DNA of 64,000 bases from Adiantum capillus-veneris. Lineage: Eukaryota; Streptophyta; Polypodiopsida; Polypodiales; Pteridaceae. Below, piece by piece: positions 1-12,196 of this stretch (position 1 is the stretch's first letter; each line of letters starts with the position of its first letter). A program made the position numbers and the translations under genes. The stretch is from NCBI GenBank assembly GCA_014529385.2, contig CM043942.1, forward strand, positions 6,199,001-6,263,000, written 5' to 3'. The notes below the pieces were generated by a model. That model was not told the DNA's origin. It did no database searches and saw only the letters and a list, made by a program, of their open reading frames with translations.

Positions 1-1035
1 CTTGATTTTTAGGGACCTGACAAAGAGACAAAGGTGCTTATTAAGGACTATCTTGAGAGTATTGAGTGGGCTTGACATTAAAAAAGCTAAGATCATCAGG
101 ATGGAAAGCCAATCTACCAATCCTTTTGTAGATATGACCAAAGGTATGGCAAGCCAAGCTAGAAGTGTTGAAATGCCAATCTATCCACATTTTGAAATGC
201 CAATCTATCCACATTTTGACACAAGCCCAACTACATTTCCACCATGGTTGTACCTAGATGCAACCATAGAACATGCCTTTTATAGAGGTGTAATTACGGT
301 CACAACATGACCACATGTGCCACCACTACCCCCTATAACTTACTCCTATCCAAATCAGAGTAGAACCTTGAGAAGATATGATATTGAGAGTGAGAATGAC
401 ACATCTTCTCATAGGAGTGGTTCACCAAGAACCCAACCCACAATAAATCTAGAGGTATCTAATGAGAAAATGAAGCTCATAGAAGGATTAGCTTAGAGAA
501 TTGGACCTCTATGGTGCAAAATCGAATAGAAATGGACAAACCATACAATGGAAGGTTGTTACTATAACCAGAGATATGCACAACTATCCCCAATAACACC
601 TCTTCTACCAAGGTACAGAGTAGTCCAACTAGCAGAAAAGTGATATAATATGGATGCAAGAACACTATCCTTTATCGCAAATAGATCTATGACTATGGCA
701 CAACCTATTTACAGTCATCCCAAAATACCAGAAGCCCTGAGATAAAAAAATCATCGCAAGGAGATGATTCAAGTAAATGGCTATTGTATAGATTGTGCAA
801 AAACACATATGATTCCTAATTGTCCACACCACCCAAACAAGAGAGGGATAGACACAAAGGAGGTCAAAGGGATTGTACAACTTCCAAGCAGATAAGAAAA
901 TGATAACCTTGTGCCTATTCAGGCTATAACTAGAGCTTTGACTCAAAAAGCTGCTAAAGAACTTGTAGTTGAAGAGCCAAAAAAGGATGCATCTAACAAA
1001 GAACCACGTAGTAAATGAAATAGTTAGAAAGCTAG
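1..1035 (+). pseudogene. Ty3-type gag fragment (family C relative), 5' piece
   Basis: This is a decayed gag region. Around 510-650 the translation WCKIE-stop-KWTNH...GCYYNQRY lines up with WCAIEQKWANH...ECYYNKGY of the family C gag near 60,720-60,800. Around 765-820 the cysteine-rich stretch NGYCIDCAKTHMIPNCP matches NAYCTECVVTYLISDCP near 61,336-61,386, next to a zinc knuckle. The reading frame is interrupted by several stops and there is no usable start. The piece is continuous in homology with 3,622-4,645 once the intervening insertion is removed. Assignment rests on similarity to another copy in this window. The window edge cuts the 5' end. Confidence 0.7.
170..217 (+). repeat. 24-bp perfect tandem duplication
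   Basis: The unit beginning GAAATGCCAATCTATCC occurs twice in direct succession, at 170-193 and 194-217. It adds eight codons (a repeated EMPIYPHF) to the local reading frame. It looks like a private duplication in the decayed gag copy. Confidence 0.9.
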
Positions 1036-3617
1036 TGATAGCCGTTTTTCGGCTTTCCATAATTTCCATAGTAAGCTACCTCACCCTATCAAATCACTCA
1101 AACATTTTGGTTATCCCTACCATTTCACTATACATAGGCGTGTGTGAGTTAGGGACTTTCTGCATATTTTCTTAAAACCCTCAACTAGCTAGTCACTGGG
1201 CTAGTTGAGCCAAAAAAATAAATAAAATCAAAAAAATAAAATATATTATGGCCCATTTGTGTGTAAATATTTCATTGTATATAGGGCCTAAATAAAAGGA
1301 TTTTTCATAATTATTTTGGTATTTATTTAAATATTTCTACCTATGGTGTGTTATTTATGCTATGTACATTGACTCACCATTACCATATTTTTTCTTACCA
1401 TTTTGCATACTCTTTATTCCATATAAAAATAATTTCATGCAAGCTTCTCTTATTTTTGGTGTAACTCCATCCCAACAAAAATCCAAAAAAACTAGTTTAT
1501 TTATGTGTATATTTTTTCACTATTGTCATTTTTCCTTCCTACATCTATTCTCTATTACTCTCATAAATTAGACCACAAAAAATATTCATCTTTTTATGGT
1601 AGACTTATAATGAGAGAGATTTATTTTGACCCCTTTATATTTTTTCCACCTATATTATTTATATTTGACATGTACATATTTTTTTAAACCCCTCAATATT
1701 TGATTTTCTTAGTTGTACTATTCACTTATATCATGATCTCAATAATATCTTCAATTATAGACCTACCAAATAAGATCAAGGGTATGTGGCATGCATGCAT
1801 GCACCATGGGGAGCTCACTCTTGGAGGTATTCAAAAGAATCATCCAAAGAAGGACCTCACAAGGACCTTGTGCAGTGGAAAAAACAGTCGGTTTTACTGA
1901 ATTTTTAAAGATCACATGCTCCCCCAATTTGAAAAGGTGATACAAACAAAAGTTGTAGCTCGTGAGCTGAACTTTCACCTCAAATTTTTTCAAATTTTTT
2001 GGAGCTACGAGCTGTGAGCTATGATTTTATTGGTGGACCCCAGTTTGCCCATGCTATGCAGCCACACCCTCTTCCACTTTATCATTTTCCTCTTTCACAC
2101 ACATTCCTCCCTTTCCTTCCCACTCCCAAACCTGCAACTCCCATGTCCTAATTCACCCTCTTCACCATTGCCACATCTCTCACACCTCCATAGCCTTCAT
2201 CCTCCATTTCTACACCCTATGTGTCCCCCTTTCTCTCTACATATATGTCCATATTACCATACTCTCTTCAGCTTTGTAAAGAACGTCAAAAAATCAGCAA
2301 AAAATCCAAGGATAACCTCTTCAAATGAAGGCTTTATCATGAATTTTCCAAGGTTGAAGATAACATAGCTTCATCGACACGCGCTACTTCGCCATGCTGA
2401 TCGCTTCTTCTACCGGTGCTGTAAAGAGGTGAATGTCAACTTCTCCAAAGCTTCAACCTCTCTTTACAAGCTCATCCCTTCTCTAACTTTTCTCATCATA
2501 TATCTCACCATTTAGTGAATGATTTTGTAAATATTTTTTAGTGATAATTACTAACTACTAACCACTAACCTTATTGTCAAATGCACCCTCTACTAGAGTA
2601 GGCACTACCAAATTATTCACTCAATCCTCTCTCCTTTCATCCTCAATAATTCTCTTCCCTTGAGCCCACATCCATGTGACTCAAAGGACAAGAGAGACCC
2701 ACCCTCATTAAAAAAAATAAAAATATGCATAATCAAATAAACTTGATTAGGCCTAATCCTAATCGGGGCTTCTAAAACCTATAAATAGAGCCCTTCTCTC
2801 CCTTGTAAATAATCACATGATCACACTACACCACACCATTCTCAACACATAACACACCACTCTTCAAACCTAGTTGTGTAGAGTGTGTGCATTGTGAGTG
2901 CTCTATTCCATCACTACACATAGGTGCATGGAGAAGTTTGAAGTTAGTTATGCCATCTAGAGGAGTGGAGTGATACTTTACTCTGCAATCACACTTGTAG
3001 CCTACTCTTGTCCATAAATAAGATTTATAGTTTTGGGTGCAATTGTATGCTGCAACTACGACTCTTCTCTCCAAATTGACTTGATAAGTTGGCTCATCAG
3101 GTGGTTGAAGGTATATTGTCCTTGAAGTTTGTTGTGCCATTTCATGCTTGGTGGTTTGAGGGCTTATTGAATTGTTTGCCTAAAAGGTAAATTGTAAGAG
3201 GGTGCTTGGTGAGAGGGCTCCCGTGACCCTAAGACAATTTGTGTATTGGCAACAAGGTCAAGTTTTGTGTTGTCTCTCTATTTCTCATCAAGCTTTGTGT
3301 GCATCTAGTCTTTAAGGCTAAGACTGAGTTGCTCAAGTTGATTTGTGCTCTTTACCTCTCTCTGGGGTGGTGAATGTTTGTGTTTGGTGTGTGTGGCTAT
3401 CTTGCATTCCCCTCTCTTTGTGCATTTGAGTACCAGGAGATTTCACGTGCGTCCTAGTTCGCATTTACAACTAGGTGGTGCCCCTTTTCTTGTTTGGTTT
3501 CTGGCTGTGGGCTGTTGTGTCTCTGATTGTGCTTGCCCCAACCCCAATTGAGCAGCACGGGAGCCTCGAAGGGTGTTTAGAGGCCGCTCTTCTTGTTGCC
3601 CGCCCCGGACCGCCTCA
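1036..3617. mobile_element. TG...CA insertion (probable large solo LTR) splitting the gag-pol copy
   Basis: A 2,582-bp block starts with TGATAGCC and ends with GCCTCA. It is flanked by the 4-bp direct repeat CTAG (1,032-1,035 and 3,618-3,621). Removing the block plus one CTAG gives a join, GAAAGCTAG then GAAGGCTAGG, that aligns without a gap to the uninterrupted family C copy near 61,583-61,600. The block has no recognisable coding region; it is AT-rich up to 2,000 and pyrimidine-rich from 2,040 to 2,260. A TATA box near 2,780 fits LTR promoter structure. No second copy is present to prove that it is an LTR. Confidence 0.6.
2780..2787 (+). promoter_or_regulatory. TATA box in the putative LTR
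   Basis: TATAAATA sits in the context CCTATAAATAGAGCC and is followed by a C/T-rich stretch, as at many plant LTR transcription starts. It is supported by motif only. Confidence 0.45.
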
Positions 3618-3621
3618 CTAG

Positions 3622-4645
3622 GAAGGCTAGGATGAAAGAATGTAGGGAATGAGAGAAGAATTCCCTTGTGGACAAGCTTACACAAGCAAAGGAGCAAATA
3701 AAACAGCATGAAGAAAGGGTTGCACCCTACGGTTGCACCAATAAGTTCATCGCTAGAAGAGCTGTCCAGTGAAAGTAAGCCTAGAAGCACTAGTTCGAGA
3801 GGATTGGTCTTGGTAAAAAATTTCAATGAATCGCTAGATGCCATCCTGAAAGCCAACAAAGAATGACTTAAGAACAATTAAACACAAGAGAAAAAATGGA
3901 TGACATATCCATATGCTGAGCTAGAGAAGCAACAGCTAGAGATTTGTCAAAAGATGATTTAGGTAGCACAAACCTTAATAGCACCTCTGGCTAGCAAACC
4001 AAGAGGTTGTATAGAGGTTCCACCACCAATGCCAATAATCCCACCTAGATTGGAACCAAAAAAGACAACTGAGGGTCAGAAGCCTGACATAGAGCTAGAA
4101 AAGCCAAGGGTAGTGCTAAATACCATAGATAATTCATTTGAGGATCTTCATCCTACCATACCTAAGGAACATAGAGAAGCAGATGGTATGGATGACTTAT
4201 GGCAAGAAATCCATGAGCCAAATGAAGCCAATGAGCTGAGTCATCGAGCGAATCAGTCTGATATGGGGAGAGATATCTTTCTTCCTCCGATAGAGGAATT
4301 TGAGGCAAGGTCTCAAGTGGATTTAAAAATGCAATCATATTTTGGAGATAAGGGATTTGTCTCTTCTGTAGACAGTAAGTCTCATTCCTTGAGAACCCTA
4401 CCCTCATATACGGGAGACCATGAAGCTAAATCAAGCATCGTGGAAATCCCGTCCCAGAGATTGTCCTCTAAAAAGGTCATGGAGTTAAAGGACCTGATAG
4501 ACCTTCTATCTACTCCTGTAAATTGTACAATCACACTTGCTAAACTTCAACAAATATGAACAAACATGTGGAATACCATGGGGAAATGTTCGGAGAAACA
4601 TGAATCAAAGAAGGGAGGATTTTCGGAGCAAGTGGCTCTACTAAA
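3622..4645 (+). pseudogene. Ty3-type gag-pro linker fragment (family C relative), 3' piece
   Basis: This resumes the family C homology interrupted by the insertion at 1,036-3,617. MTYPYAELEKQQLEICQKMI near 3,901-3,960 matches MTYPYAKIEKQRLEMCKKMI near 61,861-61,920. A readable stretch from 4,029 to 4,559 (176 codons) contains GMDDLWQEIHEPNEANELSH, matching GLDDLWKQIREANEVNRVSN of the other copy, then FLPPIEEFEARSQ. Homology runs to about 4,640, just before where the protease domain would begin, so that domain is missing. No catalytic motif is present. Confidence 0.7.
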
Positions 4646-5045
4646 AGTTTCCTTCAAGCGGCTAAGCACGCTCGGCCCGGACCGTGGGCCCATGGCAGGC
4701 ATGTCTAGGCTTGAACTATCGGGATTAGGCATCGGGTAACCTTCCATGACATTGTAGTCACAGAGGAAGAATCACTAGATGCAATATGCGGGTCCTGAGT
4801 GGTACTACCTTGGGTTCTTGCTAAGGGCCTAGAGCCTAATGTGGAGGAATAATGAGTGCCCGCATAAATGGAAGCACTCTCTATGTGATTGTCCTCTGGC
4901 ACAACCAGAGCATAGGTGCATGTGACCTCAACACTCTAGAAGTATTGGTTTGTGCCCGTGAAGGCCGCTCAACTAGGTTTTTGGGCGGTTGCAACCCAAA
5001 TTTCCCTTTCTTTTGGTCTTAGATTTCCCTCTATACTATACTTTA
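4646..5045. other. Interval without recognisable gene
   Basis: A locally GC-rich patch (about 4,655-4,745, with GGCCCGGACC and GGGCCC) separates the retroelement remnant from the minisatellite. I see no domain and no repeat boundary. Confidence 0.4.
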
Positions 5046-6830
5046 TTGGTTTTGTACTGGTATTATACTGTACTTTTTTGCCTCAAATTTTTGAGCTAGT
5101 ACTGTATGGTAATGTACTGGTACTGGTACACCCACTGATATTGGTACTAGACGCTCACAGTCGTTAAACTCAACCAGCTTACTAGACACTGGTATTGGTT
5201 TCATATTTTCAGTTGTTGTACTGGTAATGGTACTGCTGATACAACTACTGGTACTCGGACTGGATAATAGCTCAGTGGTCCAACACAACAATCTGCACTA
5301 GTCTTTTTGGCACTTGAATATACTAGTATTATTGGCATTTGACACTGGTATATAATGGTACTAGTACTGTATAGATCTTAGATTTCCATTTTGTTGTATT
5401 GCAGTTACTATATGGTACTGGTATTGGCTCTTTTATACTGGTAGTATTGGTGCTGCACTGAACTACTGGTTTAATACTAGTTCTGGTACTAGTACTGGAC
5501 ATAGTCCTTAAACACAACCAACTCAATCTAGCACAGCCTTAATGGTACTGGTAAATTGTTATTGGATATATACTGGTACTGGAGCTTTCCCTGTCTTCTC
5601 TCCTCGGATTTTTGAGCTAGTACTTGTATAGTACTGATATCGATTCACTGCCACTGATTTATGGTTTACGGGTACTGGTAAACTGGTGTGTACTTGTACT
5701 GACACTACTACCACTACTGGTACTAGCACTGGTACTACTGGCACTGGTATACACCCATCTTACTGTTTGACACAGCTAACTACACACACACAGACTTTTA
5801 CTAATACTAATGATACTGGGGTCATATTTTTAGTGTTACACTGATGCGGGTAGTATTAAGACTGGTACTGGTGTACTGGATTGAACACAATTGTTAAATG
5901 CAACCAGCTCACTCTACCACATCCTTACTCGTACTAGTATACTGTTACTAGATCTATACTGGTATCGGAGCTTTCCCTGTCCTCTCCTCGAATTTTTGAG
6001 CTAGTACTTGTATAGTTCTGGTACAGTACTGGTATTGGTTCACTGCCACTGTTTTACAATTTGCGGATGTTGGTAAACTGGTGTGTACTTGCATTGGCAC
6101 CACTACCACTACTGGTACTAGCACTGGTACTATTGGCACTAGTACACAACCAGGTCACTGTCTAACACAGCCAACTGTTCACACATAGAATTTTACTGAT
6201 ATTACTGGTATTGGGCTCAGATTTTCAATGTTACACTGGTGCAGGTAGTATTGAGACTGGTACTGGTCTAACACAACTCACTACACTCACACCTACTCAA
6301 TTAGTTCATGGTCTAACGCAGCAAGTTGCACACAAAGACTTTACTCGTACTGGTATTTGCATGGGTATTGGCTCTACTACCACCACTAGTGCTGGATTCA
6401 GATTTTATTTTACTTTCTTTTTTAATTTTTTTTTCGAGGTGGTTACTAGTGTTAGTATTGGCCCTAGAGTAACCCACTCAGCGAGTACTAGTGGTACTAG
6501 TGCTTGGAATGGCACTAGTCTCGAATTTCGTATGGGTAAGATTTTTAGTGTCTAACTATAAGGCATATACTGGTACTAGTACTGGTATATATTGATACTA
6601 ATCTCAGACGACTCACTATGATACGTGTACTGGTGCTAGTATACTGGTACACCGTTAAGTTTAAAGGTTTTCTCCCTCCCTTCCTAGCTGGTTTACTAGT
6701 ACTGTACTGGTACTGGTACATAGCTATACGAGTATACCAGTATTGGTACGGGCTAACACAACAAAGTACTGGTACTAGGGGTACAGTACTGGTACTGGTT
6801 ATTGGTATTGGACCTGTACTATATCTTTTT
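5046..6830. repeat. Degenerate TACTGG-type minisatellite
   Basis: The interval is dominated by variants of TACTGG / ACTGGTACTGGTA interspersed with unique words. The unit is a hexamer, so all frames read repeats such as VLVLVY or YWYW; the open frames here are products of composition. Longer blocks repeat inside it (see 5,581-6,150). It ends in a T-rich tract at 6,826-6,846. Confidence 0.85.
5581..6150 (+). repeat. Higher-order direct repeat, about 386-bp period
   Basis: GGAGCTTTCCCTGTC at 5,581 recurs at 5,967. It is followed in both copies by TTTTTGAGCTAGTACTTGTATAG and by CACTACCACTACTGGTACTAG. A weaker relative of the same block lies near 5,083. This suggests tandem amplification of a composite unit built on the hexamer. 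Confidence 0.75.
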
Positions 6831-7039
6831 TTCTCTTTTTTTTTTCTTGTGGATAATGTCTAAATGCGTGACATCGAGCATACGCACAGAGCTTGTCTCC
6901 AGCATGCACACTGCTACACCTCTGGCCGCTCTCTCTAATCCGCTTAACAACACTAATTAACACTAATACCGCACACACGCTGTCTAAGCTTGCCAACTAC
7001 ACACGGACATAACTAAAACTGCATATTACAGCCAGTTAA

Positions 7040-7319
7040 CAGTTCTCATAAAAACCAGAAAAAAAATGAAAGAAAAGCTTCCAGAGGTAGCACTGAGTGC
7101 TCCTCAAGCTTGTTGCAAGGAATTCCCTGACAAGGATGCCAAAAATGTACGCTTTGCCGTATGTGTCGAAGCTAGGAAGTTGCCCAAAGGGGCAAGGTGT
7201 GTCACTCACTGCTCAATGCTTCCGTCGTGAAGGATCCTGTGCTGCAAAGAAGAAGGAGCCATCATCAATGCCGCGCTCAATTGCCTCACTACCGCCGATG
7301 TCGTTGCAATGCTCGATCA

Positions 7320-7320
<1 letters not shown>
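7040..7320 (+). pseudogene. Possible unrecognised coding fragment next to a CT repeat
   Basis: Pieces in different frames look protein-like (EFPDKDAKNVRFAVCVEARK, then GAIINAALNCLTTADVVAML), with a frameshift or stop between them. I do not recognise the family. The fragment runs straight into the CT microsatellite at 7,321. It may be a decayed exon or chance. Confidence 0.2.
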
Positions 7321-7369
<49 letters not shown>

Positions 7370-7388
7370 CATACACACACACACACAC
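7321..7388. repeat. CT microsatellite followed by an AC run
   Basis: About 46 bp of CT dinucleotides are followed by a short linker and ACACAC. Serine/leucine runs in the translations here come from the repeat. Confidence 0.95.
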
Positions 7389-7683
7389 CCTCCTATGAGC
7401 ACACAAAGGAGAAGGAGACAGAGATGGAGCAAGAGCACTTCTTAGCTTACACCTCCAAGAATGAGGATTTTTAGGTCAAATGGACCTTTTATAAGAGTTT
7501 GGCCCATTCACACATGGGCACCCACAATGGCCTATCGTTGCAAAACTGTTGTTAAAATAAGATAAGTGGTGCGCCTCTCATCGGTGATCACCTACACGCC
7601 TTTTGGACTGCTTACATTTGATGGGATTGGGTCCTCCATGCATGCCAAGTTAGACCGGAGGATCCTTAGTGTAGATATTGAGA

Positions 7684-7698
7684 GGGGGGGGGGGGGGG
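7684..7698. repeat. Poly-G run of 15
   Basis: An uninterrupted G tract lies in a gene-free stretch. It is either a real homopolymer or a place where the assembly length is uncertain. Confidence 0.9.
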
Positions 7699-7749
7699 TG
7701 TCCTAATTGGAAATGATGTAACTATTTGTACCTACATGTGGTTGGGATT

Positions 7750-8950
7750 CTATAAATACATCCATTGCTTGAACATGCTATATGATTCTAAGACCATGGG
7801 GACTAACACATGCAACTCTCCACCCATCCTCATCATATATACGCTCATAGCCTGCTAAATATGGCACCCCTTGACCGCATGTGAGTCTTGGCCCTTGGCT
7901 TGGCCCTTGGCTTGACATTACTCCCACCTTGGAGAAGCGTTTTCATCCTCAAAAACAAAAGTGGTGATATCTTCATAATAACACTAAGTTTTTCCATAGT
8001 GGCATCCCTTACTCGGGTCAAATGTCTATTTGACTAATTCATGGTTCAGTAGGAGATTCAATGAAATCAAGCAGAGCATCTTGATTGTCCACATTGTTGT
8101 CCCTTGTAACCATCTTGTATAACCAACCCATATGCGCCAACATAGCGTATAAACTCCATTTAGAACTCACTTGAGTTTGCTAAATGAGTTGTCACGAGTA
8201 AGATGTATCTAAAAAGAATACCTCTTTCACTTTCCATGAAAATAATTGGCTGACATAACTCATCAGCAAAGTATAAATCCTTGATTTAATATCATTCTTC
8301 ATCAGTGAGCAACCCCACTGTAATTGTTAATCGAGTTGAGAGCCTGATGAAAACATGAAGAGACTAAACTTACCCTCGCATCATGCTTTGCCCCATGGTA
8401 AGCAAAATCTAGCTAGAGAAATAAACTTTTCAATAGGAGTGCTTGGTGCTAATGTATGCGATTAGAATATCCTTTAGCACAAGATTAACACTTTTAATGT
8501 GCTATCCTCTTTGGATGACTGTAGGAATGGGATGTATTAGGAAGAACCATCTTGGTTAACTCTAGTGAGATGATGTATAAGGAGTGAATTTTATTTGTGA
8601 CCTTCGCATTTTGTGCTTTTGTAATCGTTTCACGTTTTTTGACCTTTTGCCATCATTTTGGTGAAAAATAGTGTCCCAGTGTGTTGTAATGGATCTATCT
8701 CACCTTTGCCACATATTGCAACTTAGATTGAGCCCTTTCGACATTGATGAGAGCCATGAATATGCATAGATACTCACTCACAATTGCCTCTTCATAGCTC
8801 AGAGCACACTCTTACATTAAAATACCTCTCATAAAACTACAATATACTGCTCTTTCTATGCCTCTATCTCACATGCTCCACTCTAGAGAATAAGAAAACT
8901 CATTTTTAACTTTCTCTACATTAATGCCGTGTATCTATATGTAAAGAACC
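7750..8950 (-). pseudogene. 3' end of a minus-strand Ty3-type pol with PPT-like tract
   Basis: On the minus strand a frame near 8,745-8,700 reads ERAQSKLQYVAK, resembling the end of a Ty3 integrase region. Near 7,955-7,920 the frames give FVFEDENASP and LLQGGSN, like the usual last residues of plant Ty3 polyproteins before a purine-rich tract (AAGGTGGGAGTAA) and a TGTCAAGCC LTR-like start at about 7,914. Stops are everywhere. The call rests on short resemblances and the order of signals. Confidence 0.35.
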
Positions 8951-9234
8951 TTATTAAAAGGTAGAAGAAAGTCCATAATCCCTTTTCTACCCATAGAAAG
9001 CTCTCAACTAAGAGATTCCCTCATGCTTGGCTTCTTAAGTTTATGACTGATTTGCCACCATTCGTTTTTAGATAGGTCCCCTTCTCGACTCCCAAGCCAT
9101 CAACCCCTCATGCTTTCCTTCCTTGACGCTCATAGAGCATCCCCTATTTTGTAGCTTCTCGATCCAGCTTTCCTCAACACTGTGAAATGACTTCTCTAAT
9201 TCCCTCTAAGGTACCTTGAAATCCTCTTGCCAAG

Positions 9235-10075
9235 TAGTATGCATTCACCTTCAGAACTCCTTGAACCTCCCTCAATTTATCACACAAACATTCAGCCTCC
9301 CTCTAGCGAGCTACCCTTCCTCTTGTGGATTACACAGTCGGGTCTTTGCGAGAACACCACATTTGGCATACATATCCACTAATGCTATTCCAAGGACACT
9401 ATCTTTGTATGCCCAATCCCTAATTAATGGCCCAAATTGGTAGCTCTTGATGAGGCTACAAGCCTTTACGATGCTAGCATAGGTCTGTAAGTCGAAGAAA
9501 AGGCCTTTACATTTCAAAAGTTCAAAACAAGTGAGCACTTTCTAACCATTTCCATGTTTGACATATATTTCTCATAGCACATCCTATGATACTACACCAT
9601 CAAAAGAAAGATCACCAAATACATATTGTGCCTTTGGATTATGTAAGCTCACCCATTTGATGTATACATCAACAAATGCATTGCCAAGCCCAAAATTTGC
9701 ACTCACAACCCCCTACTCTCAAACCCTTGTATGTATTTTTTTAACCTTTCTCACTTGCTCTGAAGCTACCAAAGGTTTTCAAAATGGAAAGAAAAATTAT
9801 TGTGTTAGGAGCTACTCTCTCAGTATGATAGATGAGGGCTTGCGCAGTTTGGCCATTTGAAGCATAGCCTATGATGAGAATATTCATGTTGCTTGTTTAT
9901 ACATTGGCAAGAGCACCACATTTCACATACATATCCCCAACCCCATTCCCAAGATAATAAGACCTTTCAACCACTCTTTGATAAAGTTAACATGGATTTT
10001 GTGGCCTTTATTGGTTGCACCTAGGCTTACGTATGCCTTGAGTGAGCACAAGAATTGTTGAATCACTTAAAGGGA
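9235..10075 (-). pseudogene. PPR (pentatricopeptide repeat) protein fragment
   Basis: On the minus strand 9,538-9,311 reads TYASIVKACS...GIALVDMYAKCGVLAKT. TY..IVKAC and LVDMYAKCG are hallmarks of plant-type PPR repeats (35-residue RNA-binding helix pairs in organelle RNA processing factors). A second, more degraded unit with GMGLGDMYVKCGALA lies near 9,900-9,950, and other units lie between with frameshifts and stops. No start, targeting peptide or C-terminal DYW domain can be seen. It is a pseudogene fragment among transposons, probably carried or broken by them. Confidence 0.7.
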
Positions 10076-10087
10076 TGCCTTCACACT

Positions 10088-10645
10088 TCATCTATTTGAA
10101 TTGTCCAATGGACTGCTAAGAAAAAGGTCATGAATATTCCCATATTCTAAACTTTGGGACCTTGTTAAAGCCTTGACTTCTAGTGTCATTCCAAAAGCCT
10201 CATATTGTGTGTGAAAATCATATAGTCTTTCTACTCTAAGTATTGAATGGAACCTTGTCATATGATCATAATGATCTCTTAAGCCATCGTTCCTTTCTAC
10301 CCATTTCCAAAAATCAACTGGTCTTACCTCTCTTGCATGGTCTAACCCATTCTTGTGAGTGCTTGGAATCCCCAATCTTGGATCTCCAAACCAATTTGGA
10401 TATAGTTTTGTCCCATTTTTTCTCTTGTTGGTTTGTTGGTCATCATGTAGTTCTAATTTTGTGTTCCTGTTTCCTCCGTTGGTCCAATCTTGTGGGATAA
10501 AATCTTTGCTATCGTGATTCAAAGTAGATGTTTGTAGTGGTTGGGATGACTCCACTTGAGCTAAATAACCACTTATTAAAGATCCATAAGCCAAATTAAA
10601 AGGTATGGCCCTATGTGTAGGATGCATCTCTTGGTTTGCTCTCAA
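10088..10645 (-). pseudogene. Retrotransposon gag fragment, minus strand
   Basis: The 185-codon frame contains RFHSILRVERLYDFHTQYEA and FGMTLEVKA. These line up with AAFVCVIRSEEVLDFPTQFA and FGLTLEDDAAT of the family C gag at 60,111-60,210, which is the retrotransposon gag capsid-like domain. Beyond EYGNIHDLFL the similarity fades. The first part (Gln/Asn/Lys-rich, with DWTNGGNRNTKLEL) is not conserved. This is a remnant of an element running opposite to element A. Confidence 0.55.
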
Positions 10646-11841
10646 AGGTGCTGCTAGATTTCATGTTTTTTGCATGTGTAGCATATCTTTGAGTTGAGTT
10701 GGAAGCCCAAGTGTGGGTAATTTGGTATGGTTAAATCCCACTCAGATCCTCACAAGATAGACCTTAACTCCCCAACCTAGTGCAAACAATCCCTTTTTTT
10801 GTCCCTTGTCAAGTTTTTGGTCAGTTAGGTCTTGGTGGTCCTCAGGTCTTGGAAATTGGAATATCTGTTCTGGAAACCCTAAAACTTTGGAGTTGTGAAT
10901 CCTATTTTAAAATGTCCTTAAAACCAAAAACTATTGCTCACAACTTTTTTCTTAGCTATACTTGACTCAATTTGGAGTTGTGTATCAAAAGTTAGAGTGA
11001 ACTACACTTGAAACAACACTCAAAAAAGTTTCAAGCTCTGAAATCCTCAGCTCTAGTATTTAGAGAGGATATTGTGATCCAAATCTTCCAAAATTGGACA
11101 AGTAGCATTCCTAGCATTGTTTTGCTATCTTGTTTGCATGGAGTGATCTGGAGGATCCTTTGGATGTTCTCTGCAACCATATTGCAGTCTACTTATTTAT
11201 CCAATAGAGCATTGCATCTGACACTTTCTCCATTTGTATTTCTGAGAACTATAAATATTCACATTGGAGGTTCTCTTGAAGATTTTTGTCCTACTTTTGC
11301 CATGGTCTCATCTTGATCTAGCCTAGTCTCTATGGAAGGTGATTTGAGACTTTCTTTTCCACTCTGACTTCTATGTATTGATTCTCTCGGCATTGTCTGG
11401 GTCTTTGGATTGCCTATTGCTTCCTGGTTGTTTGCAACCTTGTTCTTCTTAACTTTTGGCTTTGGTTGAATTCTTTGCTCAATAGATTTTGTGGTTGCCC
11501 TTTGCTCTGTTTGATTTGCACTTACTATTGCTTGATTTTCTTTAAGCTCTTTTGAGGTTTTGTTCAATGGAGACAAATCATCTTCAAATGCTCTGCTTTG
11601 ATACCAGTCTCCATTTTGATTGTGCTTGAGGAATTTGTGCTATCGTCCGTGGATGACCAGTGTTGGTCTTCATTCGTTGTTTTCTTTGACGTCTGCATCA
11701 TCATTGAACTTTGTATCTCTAGAACCTTTTGGGCCAATGGCATTCCCAATATGATGTTATTTAGTACATCTTTTGTTGTTACCACATGAAATCGAGCTAT
11801 GATGATCTGTGGACTGTTGAAAGGTTGGCCTTTCAACACTG
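10646..11841 (-). pseudogene. Upstream part of the minus-strand retroelement
   Basis: Two readable minus-strand pieces occupy 11,576-11,259 and 11,839-11,564. The first is lysine/glutamine-rich (KPKVKKNKVANNQEA). The second contains ARFHVVTTKDVLNNIILGMP, which I cannot assign. Sequence near 10,985-11,030 (ATCAAAAGTTAGAG, then ACTTGAAACAACACT) matches 45,285-45,330 in the leader of a family B element. This supports a related retroelement lying on the minus strand. The right end is cut by element A. Confidence 0.4.
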
Positions 11842-12188
11842 TGTTGAAAGGTCAACCTTTCAACAACGCTTCCACAAAGATTCCTCAAAGATTCTCTAAA
11901 GATTCCAAATAAAGATGCTGATGAAGTGATGAAGACGAAGATGGATGCTGTAATGTGAAGATACAAGCTCATGGAAATCATCAAATATCCCGTTATTATC
12001 ATTTTGAGCCATTACGGCCACTTTTGTAATGTTTACGGGAACTTCATATTTTAAGTCAGCAATTGTATCGAGGCCACAGATGCTTGTTGGATGAGCAAAG
12101 CCAGCTCACGCTGTTGTAATTAAGCTCTATAGAAGCCTAGGGACAAATAAGGTCATTTTGGTCGGACCTTAGGTTTTCTAAGGCTTAG

Positions 12189-12196
12189 TATATAAG
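12189..12196 (+). promoter_or_regulatory. TATA box of the element A LTR
   Basis: TATATAAG occurs within the LTR, about 350 bp from its start, and is conserved in the inverted copy (near 33,990-34,000). Its position fits a U3 promoter. Confidence 0.5.

Noticed and set aside
2826-3140. 104-codon minus-strand frame
   Set aside because: It lies in the putative LTR downstream of its TATA box, with no recognisable domain.
6211-6863. Open frames of 114 and 81 codons in the TACTGG array
   Set aside because: Products of the hexamer composition, with no domain.
7097-7474. 125-codon frame running through the CT repeat
   Set aside because: Its C-terminal half is microsatellite translation; only the short upstream stretch might be protein-like.
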